Assembly (NCBI RefSeq): GCF_000002235.5
Contig: NW_022145604.1
Coordinates: 5,615,077-5,679,076 of the forward strand
Reading direction: 5' to 3'
Origin: Strongylocentrotus purpuratus
Lineage: Eukaryota; Echinodermata; Echinoidea; Camarodonta; Strongylocentrotidae
Length of the DNA stretch: 64,000 nucleotides
The notes beneath the pieces are model-generated. The model was not told the DNA's origin. It searched no databases and saw only the letters and a program-made list of their open reading frames with translations. The position numbers were made by a program, and so were the translations under genes. Position 1 is the first letter of the stretch. Each line of letters opens with the position of its first letter. Positions 22,246-35,048 of the stretch are shown here, piece after piece.

Positions 22246-24635
22246 CCTTACTCTGTATGCACCAAACTGACCTCAAAAATCAACCTGACCTACATGTATC
22301 ATACCCCACCACACATTAGCCTTCACAAATATGAATAGGAATCGTTTTGATTGCAATATGTGCAGGTACCAGTCTGCTTCTATTGGCACAAATGGAACCA
22401 CAATAAATTATTCTCTTTATAATTAAAATCATACCTGCACAATAGGCTTTAATACATGTACCCTGTACCTGCACATAAGCAATACATTTACAGTTACATG
22501 TATGTAAGACTATAGAAGTGTATTGTTCCTGTATGACTGCAAGCGGATTCAACTCGAGGCAGTGAGGGTAATCAAAATCATTCATGTGAGTGCTTCACTA
22601 AGAAGGAAATAAATATTGTTCTTGCCTACAGTGTAGTACATGTAGTTAGGCAAATGCAGCATTCATTCAATTCAAGCTCTCTAAAGTTTCCATGTGTATG
22701 ATGTCACAGTTCACTATTAACAAGTATAACAATGGAATTAATGGGATGACTCATTAATGTGTGTACAAATGTTGCACGCTGCGAAACTGGTGGTCCACTT
22801 GGAAAGGTCTTTGAACATGCATGAAATAGAAAAGCATTTAGTCAAGGTTTAGGCAAGGCTCCAAGACAACATTTTTGGAAGCGGGTCCATATTTGTCTTT
22901 TTACAGCATGAGCCCTACGTAAAAACTTCAACATGTCCAGACTTAGATTTTGGGGGTCCAAACTTTGATTTTAGGCGCCCATATCACCCGGGCACCTGTT
23001 AAGTCTCAAGCCCTGGTTTAGGTGTGGAATTTGTGATGATGAATATTCTCTATCTGGGTATTTCTAATGAAGTTGGTAGAGGGTGTTAAGCTACGTCACT
23101 ATGAGACCTATTGACAATGTTAAGGGGTAAAAGTTTGAAGTTTGAACGGTCTTAAATTCCCCTTGGGATATCTAGATTGTACATACATGTCTTTATCAAA
23201 AAGATACACGCAATTTTGCATAGGTAATAAACTTATATCCTGTTACAGATTATGAATAGATGAATAAAATCATGGAAACATGTCCTCATCAGAATGTGCA
23301 GGTTAGACATGAGTAGCCTTGTGTATATTTGCTTACCATGAAAACAAAACTGTTAGTGCTAGTGCTCAACAAACTTCCTCGTCATAATAAACAAAAAAGT
23401 ACGTATTGATAAACTATTACATTACGGTATCCTTCAACTAACTTTTGATTCGACTGTCAAAAAAAAAACACTCACCGGTTTTTCTTCAATTTAAGAATCT
23501 TTACAGAAATATGCAAATCGTTCAATGATGTAAATATGATAATGATACTATTTATTATTTATTTTAGGAGAATTTATATGTATATATTTCTTTTTGAACA
23601 ATTTTAGCCCCCAAACTTGTTTTTGGTTATTCTTCATAAATCAAATGGATCGTGACAAAGACTATGTTCTTGAGCTGCTAGTATCGCGATATATCGATAT
23701 CATGTCTGTCATGGCTTTGTGAAACGGTTTATCCACTTCATGACATCTCCGTAGGTCGGCGACAAAGATATGACTGTCATGGAGTTGGTTTCGAGAAACG
23801 GCCCCCTGGTCATGATTTAACGATTAATTTTTTTGTTTGTTATACAATGGTTGTTATTTGTTGCCTCTTATAAAAAAATCCAATGTAGCCTTGATCCTTT
23901 TATAAATGAATTAATAGATGGATGGATGAATGAATGGATCAAGGAATGAATAAAGGAAAAAAGGGAGGAAGGAATGAATAAGTGAATGAATCTAAAGAAT
24001 GAATGGAACAAATGAATAAAAGAATGAATAAATGGAATAAAAAAATGATTTAATGAAAGGAGTGAATGAAAGAATTGATGATTTTGTGCACTTTAATATG
24101 CAGTGTGAGATATTTGTTTGTACATGTTTGTACATGTTTGTCGCTCATCAGAGATATACTACATGTAATGTACTGTGCACAGATGGTAACTGTCCCAGGC
24201 GGTAATTTCAGTCATTGATAAAAACCGAAAATAAAAACGCTAAACGTCATCCTCGCTAGGTGTTTGTGTACAAATAGTAGTTTACTGTGTAAGAAAATAC
24301 CATTTTTATTTTCACAGCTGGGTCTTCTTTACACAACGTTTCTCTATAGGAGTTTCGTATAAATTTCCTGCAGTGTAAACAGGCTGTTCCACCACGCTCG
24401 ACCCATCTCCACAATGAATGAGAGCCTTGAAAGGTGTTATTAAACCTGGATCAGAGTGCGATCACCTCTAGTCCTACGTGTGAACATGTCTTCTCAATTA
24501 GTCAGATGACATCAAGAAATGAACTCATGCACATGAACCATTCACACTTGAGCCGAAGGTGCTAAAGTCAAGGGAGACAGAGCTCTATCTTTATCAGGGG
24601 TATTACAGAAAGAATCATAGTATATACATCTGTGC
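22246..24635. other. Intergenic, nothing coding recognised
   Basis: AT-rich filler. A loosely repeated (GAATGAAT)n-like stretch runs from about 23905 to 24085. No exon, tRNA or terminal repeat pair was found. Confidence 0.5.
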
Positions 24636-24790
24636 AGGTGCCGTGGTTTAGTGGTTCATCTATTTTGACTAAATCCGAGAGTTAGGAGTTCAAATCCCAC
24701 CCCGATCCTCACATCCCTTGGCAGGACATTAATCCACATTTCCCACTCTTCACCCAGGTGCACATGTAAATGGGTACCTTGCATTTCAGG
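24636..24790 (+). mobile_element. tRNA-derived SINE, family B
   Basis: Head with GCCGTGGTTTAGTGGTTC (A box) and GGAGTTCAAATCCCACC (B box) about 40 bp apart, followed by a body with 'cttggcaggacattaatcc'. No cloverleaf acceptor pairing, so a SINE is preferred over a tRNA gene. Confidence 0.65.
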
Positions 24791-25323
24791 GGTAATAATA
24801 ATTGCAGCATTGATGCTGAGTAGGCTTCCCTACTATGTTTACAGATGTATTTTACTTTGTATTCAGGCCTTATCAGTGCAGAGCATAGGCTTTCATGTAC
24901 CTACAGTACATGTTTAGATTTAATAAGAACAAACCATACAGTGGACTGTAAATTAATTCTGCCATCCACACTCAACAACATTTTTTCCTTTCCATTTTGT
25001 AAGAGGGTAGTCAGGGTGCCATTCATTATCAATGGCATCATCTTAAATTCATTGACCTTTAGCATGTGTTGTACATTAGGAGTTGCGAGGTATTACTTGT
25101 ATGTTATGAGTAATAGGATCTAGGTCAATGTCAAAAGAGAGAGACATGGCTTATTTCCAAAACAAGATACATGATGAACACTGTACTAGCACAAAACGCC
25201 ACCAAACCCTACATGTACTGTATCACTCAAGTACTGCAGTGGGGGAGCATGGCATTCTGTCTCCTAAGTCTTGTCTAAATGTATTTTACACACCTCAGTA
25301 CCAGTAAATGTTGCGATCGAAGA
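24791..25323. other. Intergenic, nothing recognised
   Basis: Two short frames without family motifs and several ACATGTAC palindromes. Confidence 0.4.
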
Positions 25324-26049
25324 TTAAAGGGCAAGTCCACTCCAAAAATAACTTACTTCCAATAGAAGCAGAAAAATCAGACAAACCAATCAAAAAAAGT
25401 TTGTGCAAAATCGGATAACTAATTATAAGAAAGTTAAGAATTTTTGAAAAAGTATGTAAAACTATGGAACAATGAGAATCAGTACACAAATTGCCAATTT
25501 GGTTATCAGTTTGTGACGTCATGTTCTCACTATTTATCAATTGCTTTACATGTATATAGTTTAATCCCATTAATTTCCCTTTTTATCCCCCAAAACTTGA
25601 TTTCCCCATGCCTTTGCCCAGGTTATATGATTTGTATCATATTGCGTGCATGACATTTCCCAAAAACTTTTATGAGTTTTGAAGAATTGATACTATTTTC
25701 TGAATATTGTATTTTATAATTATTGATTTTTATATAAATAGTTTATCAAAATTCATTTTTTCATGATTTAACTGGACAAAAACTACTCTTCATTTGTGCA
25801 TCCACACAAAAACATATTACTAACAATCTAACTTGGATGCTGGTGTGAAAAAATAAGATTCTTAGGGTGAAAATAGGGAATCTATATTATCAATTTAAAG
25901 AAAATAATTAGTGAGGACCATACGTCACAGACTCATGAGTGAGTTGCCAATTTGTGTAGAGATTTTCAAAGTTTTTCATGTCATTAAAAATTCATAACTT
26001 TCTGGTTCTATTGAAAGTAAGTTATTTTTGGAGTGGACTTGGGCTTTAA
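25324..26049. mobile_element. TTAA-flanked MITE, family T3, 726 bp
   Basis: A 35-bp nearly perfect inverted repeat (TTAAAGGGCAAGTCCACTCC against TTAAAGCCCAAGTCCACTCC) bounds the element, with TTAA on both sides. AT-rich interior without coding sequence. End sequence and target site suggest a Kolobok-like origin (inference). Confidence 0.85.
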
Positions 26050-27889
26050 AGGAGCAATTATATAGAGCACAAAGGAGCACCAATCACAACCACTAACCCC
26101 CCCCCCCCCCCCAATGCCAAAACAACGTATTCAGAAATAGTTGCAGGTGGCACTTTCAACGCCAACAAAACACTGCACAATCAAACCGCGATCCAAATTT
26201 GGGAAGAAAAAAAATCTTACATGGTCATTCACAGATATCATAATCAACATTCTAGTTTATTGTAAGCCTTCTACATGTATTCTAGTTTATTGTATGACTT
26301 CTAGTCGGAAGAAGGTTTGATTTGGCTCCGAATCATTGCGATGACGGAGCAGTCCTGCAATTGTCTACCATTTGAAGCTGATTTGGCAATCATTCCAATT
26401 GGTAGGCTTACATGTACATGTACCAGAATTGCCAATTTGTGTATAGTTTATCGGAGATGATATTAAAAGTACATGTATCCCAATCACTAAAACATTTTTT
26501 GCTGTTAATGTAGAGGGTTCCATGTTGTTACACTGTACCGTATTTGCCAGCGATAAGGCCACAGCGCCGCATAGACCGCTACCCCAACTTTGACATTTCG
26601 TAGAGGGAAGAAAAAAAAAAAGAAAAAAAAGAAAAGAAAAAAGAACACTATTTTTTCTACAAACTGATACCAAATTCATCAATTTTCTTATAAATTTACA
26701 AGAAGTTTACCTAAAAGATCTAGATCTACATGTAACATAAGTTATGCTGTTTATTTTCGTCTTCATGTCAACAATGCAAGATAAAAAATTGGTCTGTAAG
26801 TTGTGTAGAGTTATTCTATAATTGTCCTGTAGGTGGATGGACGTGCTGTTTTGACCCCTGAATTTTGTTGTTGTTGCGCAAAGGCCGCACCCCTACTTTT
26901 TGATACGGTATTTACTTTTAATGTCATGAACATGTCATGATGAATGTGTGAATCCTTGTGGAGGTGTGGTTTATATACCCTCAAACTTAATCATTCCTCC
27001 TTGGTTATGGGTATTTTCATGCTAGTCAGAACAGGTAAATAAGGATTCACTTCCATTTTTAATTTCATATTGTCATGTCTCTTCATGAACATGAACATGC
27101 TGCAAGATTCGTCTTGAACCGTCATGAATGCCGGAGCAGCGTCTCTGAGCTGAGATGATCTCCTATCTGTAATTGGCAACCATTACCATTGGAGTACAGA
27201 AGAGCAGCCCAGAGGTTGACTTTCCTCTACAAATCCATCCACAACTTTAATAATTGCTGTTGATACCGACCACTACCAAAACAAATCATCTGGAGTAGGG
27301 GTACCTCTGTAGTGATTCAGCCCGAGCCAGTACGGCTCTGGCGTATATAAACGCATATGCGCGCGAGTCCCGCATTTTGCGACACTCGCGGATTGTTCCG
27401 TGGCCATATACCCAATACTGGGTATGGCAGATTTGACCAGGAACAGCAAGCTAGCTACAACACGCCTAGTGCTATGTTCCCCTGAATCTCAAATCAACGC
27501 TTCAAGTTGAGCTCCACCGTCGGTGACTACAAGTCTTCGAGATATACAGTTCTACAAGCTTATGGTAGGATTTACCCTTACTTGAGCTTAGTTAATGTCT
27601 AATCCCTAAGTACTAAGTAGTACGCTCTTCATTTATCATTCAAGAAGTTATCTGCTGTAAAGGACTGTTTTAAACAATCCCTACATGTATATCCTAGGAC
27701 ATTCCCAGAATGGAACTTTCTCTTGACCCATGTTAGTACTGCCCCCACCCTTGGAGCCTTTAAGGACAACTTTCAAAAGCTCAACATGGGCGAAATAATT
27801 GCTAGAGCCCACTTTAGAAATTAATTATATTCGGCATATATTACATCCCAGCTGAGGAGATTATGCAATATAGCCCACCAGAAGGCGAG
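26050..27889. other. Intergenic, nothing coding recognised
   Basis: A C run at 26098-26112 and an A/G-rich patch at 26605-26645. Near 27340-27400 a TATATAAA-like string precedes GC-richer sequence; I could not tie it to a transcript. Confidence 0.4.
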
Positions 27890-28135
27890 GAGGTGAGTTG
27901 GCTTAGTCGGTAAAGTGTCTGCCTGTCGAACCAAAGATCCCAGGTTCAAATCCCACCCAGGCGGATAACTGAAACCTGCGTTGTGTGTTCATAGACGCAG
28001 GCTATGTTAAGTGGAAACACTCCGTCCCTCGGATAGGACGTTAAATGGAGGCCTGTGTAGAGAAGAGTCACTACCTTTGCCTGGTAAGAACCCTCTGCAC
28101 TATTAAAAAGACTAAGAGAAGGGGGGGGAACCCCG
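27890..28135 (+). mobile_element. tRNA-derived SINE, family C
   Basis: A box GAGTTGGCTTAGTCGGTAAA and B box CCAGGTTCAAATCCCACC in the correct order and spacing, then a 160-bp unrelated body with 'ctcggataggacgttaaatg'. The head resembles a tRNA more closely than the other SINEs, but the 3' half of the acceptor stem is absent. Confidence 0.75.
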
Positions 28136-28213
28136 GTGTAGTGGTCCATCTGCACAAACCCCAGTATACAGTAGTACGATAAAACTCTGTAAAGAGGTAC
28201 AATGTACACGTAT

Positions 28214-28891
28214 TAGACCGAATTTTCCGTGTCTTTCTTTCATTAAGTCTCTTATTTGGGTAGGGTCGGCTCTCTCTTTAGAGACTGAAGCCGACTATAC
28301 GCATTCCCTTGCTAACACCATGGCCATAAATGGCCATATTTTTATGCCCCGAAAATCCCCCCAAATGTCATTTTACCTCGTGCATATCCAATTTAAATCT
28401 CATCCCTTCTAGTCTACGCCGAAGGCAAAATGATTATGAAGGAAAAACTGTGCACGAGCTACACGTTCGTAATGGCGTTATCACAGTTTTTCTTCGTAAT
28501 CATTTTGCCTTCGGCGTAGACTAGAAGGGATGAGATTTAGATGACGTCATGCGCAGGGAGAGTTAAAGATTTTCAACGTGGATGTCGATTTTGACCCATA
28601 ATTTCCTAAAAAGGGACCATTAAACGGATTATTTCAGTCAAGTTGGTAAGTTGAACCGATGTATTATAGCCTAGACCTAGACTAGGCCTAATTTAAAATG
28701 TAACATAAATTGGATATGCACGAGATAAAATTACATTTTGGGGGTTTTTCGGGGCATAAAAATATGGCCATAAATGGCCATGGTGTTAGCAAGGGAATGC
28801 GTATACATAGTCTGCTTCTACCTCTAAAGAGAGAGCCGACCCTACCCAAATAAGAGGCTTAACGAACGAAAGAGACGGAAAATTCGGTCTA
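28214..28891. mobile_element. Foldback element of 678 bp with a second foldback inside it
   Basis: Outer arms of about 185 bp start TAGACCGAATTTTCCGT at both ends and run inward through GGTAGGGTCGGCTCTCTC and ATGGCCATAAATGGCCAT. The loop contains a separate 138-bp foldback (28398-28535) with arms of about 53 bp starting TCTCATCCCTTCTAG. No coding sequence. Confidence 0.9.
28398..28535. mobile_element. Inner foldback
   Basis: Perfect or nearly perfect arms from TCTCATCCCTTCTAGTCTAC, separated by about 30 bp, sit in the centre of the larger foldback. Best read as a later insertion into it. Confidence 0.85.
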
Positions 28892-28963
28892 GTAGACATT
28901 GTCTTACAAAGGAGCCCGAAAAGACAGGTGCATACAGGTGAATAGTACATGTATGTACTCAAA

Positions 28964-29097
28964 ATGGAAGAAGAAGAAGAAGAACCAGAAAATGACATTC
29001 TTTCGATTAGCCAGCAACTTGCCATGCATTGGCATCACTGGAGAATTAAAGATTATTTAAAGAGTAAATTAGCTAAACTAAACTGCCAAAAAGAAAG
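28964..29097 (+). CDS. Possible first coding exon of an unidentified protein
   Basis: An ATG with a strong context (CAAAATGG) opens a run of six Glu, then a plausible soluble sequence with SISQQLAMHWHHWRIKDYL and KSKLAKLNCQKE, ending exactly at a GTAAGA donor after 44 codons and two bases. I do not recognise the family. The acidic start, clean donor and lack of low complexity after residue 7 favour a real exon, but no second exon was found within the next 6 kb. It starts 73 bp after a large foldback. It could also be a chance ORF. Confidence 0.35.
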
Positions 29098-30152
29098 GTA
29101 AGATATTCTGTATTACAGCGATATATTCATCACTTCTAATTATCAGCACATACACCTATCCAAGCTACTTGTATCATTCAAATTCATGTTCCAACTACCA
29201 CTAGGCCTACTAGTATCTACTAGACATTGCAACTTCATATAGCCCTAGCTAACGGGCGTCTCTGTCACAGGCCAAAAGTCTCGCCGTCATCATCGGGGTA
29301 GACAATATCCAATTTCCGGCTCACATTCTTCTTACAGCTTTATAAAACGAAGGCATTTGTGGCTCTATCACAAATATAAGAAACACACTAACACAACTAG
29401 AACCCTAATACAATAGCCAACAATCACTTACCTAATTTCATACACATGAATCAGAAGGTAAAGCAATGAGAGGAAGGTTACTTCTTACGCTAAATCACAA
29501 CGAGAAGCCACGTAGTTTGTGTACACACCAAGAACGAGGAAATGTTGATTGAACAGCGCATGCGCATAATTACGTCTGAAGCTAGTAAGCCAATTTTTGT
29601 TCAGACTTCTTCCCTCATTTCTGTATCTACTAGAGAAGAAAGTGTTCATTATTAAACTAAGTGACAATTGTACATACCTTGAAAATATGCTGTAAATGTA
29701 AATTTTGTAATCATTTGTTTTATTTGTTTGCTCCTTTAAGCCTTTATTTGCCCCCAAGGGACTAAAAGGTGTTCCAATAAAGTTCAAACTCGAGTTCAAT
29801 TCCAGTTCCAGGATCCAGGAAAAGACAAAAACATGACGTAGTCCGATTTCGACTAGATCTTATTTCAATTTCATATCTTTTGTTTCAATATCACTTCATT
29901 AACATCGTGATTAATTAACACAGGAGGTAACAGTGCATAAACTTGTATAGATACGTTTAAAAAGGTATATAAAAGTAGAAGAGAGAAAAGGCCAAGGTCA
30001 ACAAAGCAGGGTTAATAGGCATGTAGGCCTACTTCATATTTTTCATAATGGAATACGTCATACAAAATATACAAACATATTAACGGATACATTGAACATG
30101 TCGTATGTTTGGGGTTACAAGGGCGTTAACAAGTGACGTAATGAGCAAGAAT

Positions 30153-30188
<36 letters not shown>

Positions 30189-31083
30189 GGGGGGGGGGGG
30201 GGCATTAACTACTGAAATCCGTATCAGCACCACGTAGATCTGTAGATGCAGGCACCACGAAACAAGTGGGGGGGGGGCTAAAGAATTTACGATCAGGTAG
30301 GGTGAAGCAAGTAGAGCGTAATTGGCGTGGGGTCCAGGGGCAAAGCCCCATGAAGCTCAGGGGTTTTAGGCATTTAATTACGGTCAGATGATCATCCAGG
30401 GGCCTGCCTAAGGGCCCTGGTGGGGTCAAGGGGGCGGAGCCCCCGGAAGCTCAGGTAAAAATCATGCCATTTCAGCAACATTTGTAAATCACTGGTATCG
30501 AATTAGAAATAAACCATGTTTGAATTTTATTTTATTTGAGGTCAACTGCCCCCCCCCCCCCCTCCCATCGGTACGGCCCCATCGGTACGCCAGTGTCGTT
30601 AATTCCATCAAATCAGTGCCACTGTGGCTCCAAGCAGACGACGTCACATAAATGCGAAATGGATATTTAGAATTTATAAACAATATAATATGTGACTTAG
30701 ATGAATTTTTTCTGAACTCTACATCCATACAAAAGCTGTTTGACAAGTATGATTGATTAATATTATTAAGCATAAAAAGAAACAGGAACGAGAGGAACTG
30801 GATACGAAGAAGGAGGAGGAGGAAAAGAATGAGAAAAGAGCTTTGGGTGGGTAAAGAATAAGAGAAAGAAAGAGGGGCAGAAGGAGAAAGAGATAAAGAA
30901 AATAGAGAGATAGATAGAAAGAATAAGAAGAAAGGAAAAAATGTAATAGTAGGAGAAAAGGAAGAAGGAGGAGAAGGTAAAACAGAAGGAGAAAAAGAAA
31001 CGAGAGGAGAGCAGGAAATAGAGGAAGAAGACGGCAAGGAAAGAAGGTGAAGACAAAGAAAAGGAATGTGAAATATGCAAGCA
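29098..31083. other. Intergenic with a relic of the TLR-locus duplication
   Basis: 29650-30120 and 30590-30700 match 49170-49560 and 49553-49660, which lie downstream of the third TLR copy. Shared phrases include 'caagggcgttaac' and 'gtggctccaa(a/g)cagacga'. Between them lies a T run followed by a G run (30152-30202). A purine-rich tract fills 30775-31060; its open frames are low complexity. Confidence 0.6.
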
Positions 31084-31565
31084 TTAAAGGTAAAACAAAG
31101 TTTTGGTATGGGGTCTTGAATTTTGGTTTAAAAAAACAAGTTGGAAGCAAATGCGATCCTACAATATTCAGTGATCGTTGTCGCTGTTGAGATCGAGTCT
31201 AAAGCTATGAAACTGTAAATGATAAACTATTTATGATGTATAGCTCCCTCTCAAGGTCAAGATATTAATTAAGCAATAAAAAAAATGTTTCTTGACTTAA
31301 ATCGACCGAATAGCTATTCCCGTTTGGAAATTATATATCACAACTACATATTCTGAGATTTTCATGGTCGAAGCTACCATTGTACAGCCGTAGGAGCTAT
31401 TTGAAATTTATCCAAAAATTTTCTCGAAAGCAGAAGTGTTTCAGGTGCTAACTTTTTTTAGTGCTTATAATAAATCCACATGCCGGCATCCAAATATATC
31501 AAAATTGTAAAGAATCACTATCCACCCAATTTTCAAAATTTTCCCAAACTTTGTATTACCTTTAA
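31084..31565 (+). mobile_element. TTAA-flanked MITE, family T4, copy 1
   Basis: Begins TTAAAGGTAAAACAAAGTTT and ends with the inverse AAACTTTGTATTACCTTTAA. A second copy lies inverted at 50937-51822. Shared interior blocks include the CTCAAGGTCAAGATATTAAT region and 'tttctcgaaagcagaagtgt'. This copy lacks the insertions seen in the second. Confidence 0.85.
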
Positions 31566-32249
31566 GACTTCAGAAGGTTGCAGCCCTCCTAGGATGGCTC
31601 GTCCTTAGGGCAATATATTGAAAAGGAAGAAGTTATGTACTGCCATCTTTGATATACTGTTCCTAACTTCCCTTAAACCGTTTGATTTTGAATCTAAGAG
31701 AAAGAGGAAATATTTTTGTCAATGCTGTATTATCTTGTGAAAAAAATCCCCTAGAATCGATATTTATATCACGTTATAATAGAATACAATTATTTGTGTT
31801 GCAATATAGTCAGAAGGTCAAGTCCTCAAATGTTTGTCTATTATCAATATCACCCCCAAAAGCCCTACTCCGACCCCACCCCACCCCCTTGTCCCAAGGC
31901 CCTATTTTGCATTCAAAATCGTCTTTCGATCCTATCTGTAATATTAAATTTACTTTCTCTTTCTTTGTATCAGTTGTCATCATTCACTGTCTTGATTCAC
32001 ATTCCTCGGCCGACTCAGCCAGCCGCTGAACACTACATGTACTTGAAAATGTATTCAAATTATGCTAAAAAAAAAAGCTCAATTATGCCAGAATTTTGCT
32101 AAAAACAGCCAAATTATGCCAGATACGAAAAGGGTCAAAATAATGCGACGTAGCATAATACTGTTGTCCTATAAGGGGTAGTTGACGGGGGTGGTAATCC
32201 GGGGGTGGATGTCCAGGGGGTAGGTGTCCTAGAACCCCTGCTGACATAC
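31566..32249. other. Intergenic, nothing firmly recognised
   Basis: Near 32050-32155 short AATTATGCCAGA-like phrases repeat. Open frames on the plus strand show no family motif. Confidence 0.4.
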
Positions 32250-32564
32250 CATATCCAAGATTTCCTCCCTGATCGCCTTGCGGATGTCATCCAGCATCCA
32301 TGTTGTCTCCGAGCTCCATCGACAGATGTCCGTCACCGGCTCGCCCCAGAAAGCCCCCTCGTAGAACAGCTGCCTCGATCAGCCCCTTTCTTACCGTGGG
32401 TGGGTAGCAGGGGCGGTAGGCTACCATCATGGGAGGGGCGGTGGGGAAGTACTCCTCCAGCCAGCCCCCATTGGGGCAGGGTAAGAAGGCGTACTCTCCC
32501 GCGGGGGTGTAGTCCCATTCGAAGGTACCCTTTAGGTCGGTTACGTTCTGTCGCGGGCACAGAT
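32250..32564 (-). pseudogene. Orphan HormR-type exon of an adhesion GPCR, frame broken once
   Basis: On the minus strand an acceptor ending CCCCAG leads into LCPRQNVTDLKGTFEW, then TPAGEYAFLPCPNGGWLEEY and AYRPCYPP. Further on, in another frame, comes GAFWGEPVTDICRW and DDIRKAIREEILDM, ending exactly at GTATGT. The Cys/Trp spacing matches the hormone-receptor (HormR) domain of adhesion GPCRs. A one-base shift near 32365-32372 separates the halves; alternatively the GTAAGA after CYPPT ends a shorter exon. No partner exons were found on either side, and the adhesion GPCR at 53-64 kb lies upstream on the same strand with its own stop, so this is a different gene or a fragment. Confidence 0.6.
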
Positions 32565-33205
32565 CTGGGGAAATAATAATAATAATGATAATAATAATAA
32601 TTAAAAACCAAACTACGTAAATACATAATAATAATAACCATAACAACACAAACAAGGATAGATAGATTGATAGAATTATGAAATCGACCTAAGAAGAAAG
32701 GCCAAATCAAAATTTTAACGCTTCGACTGATCCGTTATTTCTAATCTCTCGAGGGAGAGCATTCCAGAAAATTAGGCCCTCCATGAGCAAAGGTTCACTG
32801 CCCCTCCCACCCCCACACTCACACTTTTGAGAAACATTGTGAAAGAAAAAACAAGAACACGGTGTAAATGTCGGCTTCCACAGTGGCGTGGGGTGGGTCC
32901 AGATTCTGAGCGGTCATCGGAACTTTTTTTGGTGGGGGGTCACGACTGGTACCCCCTGTTCCCTGATGTATCTGCACCACTGCGTGTACCTTTTATTATA
33001 TACTTTTGTACAATAAGATTTATTTAATACTTGTATAACGTAATCTTTGAATTATTCAGATTTTTAATTAATATTGTTATCATTGCGTCCCCTATGCCTG
33101 GGAGGGGAAAACTTTTATGACCCTTCGGTCTCCCCTCCTGGTAAAACTGATTGGAGATGTGGAGGTGTATAACTACAACGGGGTTTCATACGCGTAATGA
33201 GCATA
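32565..33205. other. Intergenic: (ATA)n patch and filler
   Basis: A loose (AAT)n repeat at 32570-32640 next to the HormR exon; otherwise nothing recognised. Confidence 0.45.
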
Positions 33206-33430
33206 TTGGCCCGAATTCACAAAGGAGGTTTAAATTTAACCCGCTTTTTAAACCACCCCTCTGAACAGGCTAAATATATGACGCCTTATGACGCTGTTAA
33301 ACCGTGGGACAAATCTAAACCTCCTTTGTGAATTGTAAAATGATAACCCATGCTCTAAACCATGGTCTAAAGGAGGCTTAATCCATGGGTTAGATTTATC
33401 TCCTTTACCTCCTTTATAAATTCGGGCCAA
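33206..33430. mobile_element. MITE with TTGGCCCGAATT ends, absent from the duplicated flank
   Basis: A 225-bp element with inverted ends TTGGCCCGAATT(C/T)A and AAAGGAGGT. The same flank at 43.66 kb reads straight from 'cgcgtaatgagcata' into 'ggtgtttatctcga' without it, which gives an empty site. No transposase. Confidence 0.85.
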
Positions 33431-33785
33431 TGTGTTTATCTCGAAAAGCAAATGAAAACTCAAAGGTTACTGAACCCAAATGCAAAGAACACATATGATG
33501 ATAAGTATCAAAGAAATTGACAGTAGACTTTTATACAAAGGATAACATCCCAAATAAAATTTAAGCATTTTGTATCACTCAATGAGAAGAGTTACCTTTA
33601 CAAAGGGATGCTAATAGAGTCAAGATTGTAATCATCATATCAAAAAGAGTATCATAAATGTTCGTAGAAATAAGCATTTCCTTGAGTTCGAGTTGATATT
33701 GACACCTTTTCTTTCAAATTCCTAATAGTCAATTTATAATAAGTGAGCAATATCATTGTTTTTGGAATGAGATAATACACACATA
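33431..33785 (+). repeat. 5' flank of TLR copy 1, duplicated upstream of copy 2
   Basis: Matches 43674-44032 closely, from 'gtgtttatctcga' to 'ggaatgagat(a/t)(a/t)tacacac'. This places the 5' border of the segmental duplication upstream of the TLR coding exon. Confidence 0.85.
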
Positions 33786-35030
33786 ATGGCTTTTGACTGG
33801 AATTCATTGCTTCAGCCCAAACTTACAAGAGGATTTTGACAATACTTTTTGAAAAGCCTGCTGCTCAGTCATCCGTGGCAGCACATTTATGAATATGGCA
33901 TCATGAGACAGTGTATTAGTTACCTTTACCATGATTAATGATTCAACGTCACATAGGTTATAACCTTGTAATTAGAAGCTACCAAAGTTAGGTACCTTTT
34001 TATACGCACTGTATAGAAATCAAGATATTCAATAATGGAGAAATGATTCTACATTGCCTCGGTTTGTTCCCGGGAATTTACTTTTTCTCCAGACTATACG
34101 AGGCAAATAAAATGACTAAGCATTTAGTAAAGTACAGTATACAGTTTCCCTTTCCAGCAGGAATAGGATGTTTTTATCGCAGGAAATACGCTGCCTGGAT
34201 TAAAATATTATTGTTTTGCTCTCAAATCGAAACTGGAGCATTCATCAAAGATGGTTTAACAGGGCGTATAAACTAATGTGCTTTTATGAAGGTCTTCCTG
34301 CATCAGTGTAGATTGATTCTTCTCCAAACCAAGTCAGCCGTTATTGCCAGAATCTCCGAGTCCGCAGAAGACCTTTTTGGGAATACTTTATTGACCTTTC
34401 TTATAGTTAAGGTAAATATAAAAGTGAAGCGACTCTGACAATAAAAACATTTAAATGAACGATTGAATCTTATTTTCTTACGATTGTTTCTTACCTTGCT
34501 GTATGTGAATGAAAAAACGACGTGGAATTACTCAAGGGTTGTGGTCTTTTAAATGCATCGCAACATACCTCTACTCAGGGGCGGATCCAGCCGGCGGCAG
34601 GAGGGGGCGGGGGCCCAATTCGTGAGAAAATATATTTAGCGGCGAATCGGCCCCCTATCCCTTGTCAAAACTAATTGGACTCGCAGTGAACGATTAGGGC
34701 TGTGTATTAACAGTGCAATATACGCCTTTTCGAAGTATTTGCCTGTTTTCGGTTTTACGAAGATATCTCTGACAGTTTAAAGTGTGATTCTGGTTAAAGA
34801 AACGGTAATTGTTAAGTTGCTCTGAACTGTAATACTATTCAATTGCACATAATTCAAGCTTTAGAGAGAAATAATTATCATGACATAAGTGAAGAATACG
34901 TTACTAAGCATCAGTAGAATGTATTCGGGTTAGGGTTAGAATTAAGGTCAGTGATATGCCTGTGGTTAGGGTTATAATTGTTGATGTGGAGGTTTGTTTT
35001 CTGCAGTTTATCATCTTCTATTTCTATTTC
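33786..35030 (+). other. Upstream region of the intact TLR
   Basis: No coding sequence. It includes a solo end of the GGGGCGGATCCAG repeat family at about 34577-34700. The sequence ends in a pyrimidine-rich TTCTATTTCTATTTCAG acceptor at 35030, so at least one 5' UTR exon lies within or beyond it. The promoter was not located. Confidence 0.6.
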
Positions 35031-35048
35031 AGACAGGAGTCAGTTAGT

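Noticed and set aside
27890-27970. tRNA gene
   Set aside because: A and B boxes are present but the acceptor stem does not close and SINE body sequence follows.
30489-31150. Frames of 104-182 codons on the minus strand
   Set aside because: Purine-rich tract read in reverse; Ser/Leu/Phe runs only.
34956-35048. Earlier in-frame ATG for the TLR, adding 31 residues
   Set aside because: It lies before a strong TTTCAG acceptor and its peptide would put a second hydrophobic run ahead of a good signal peptide.
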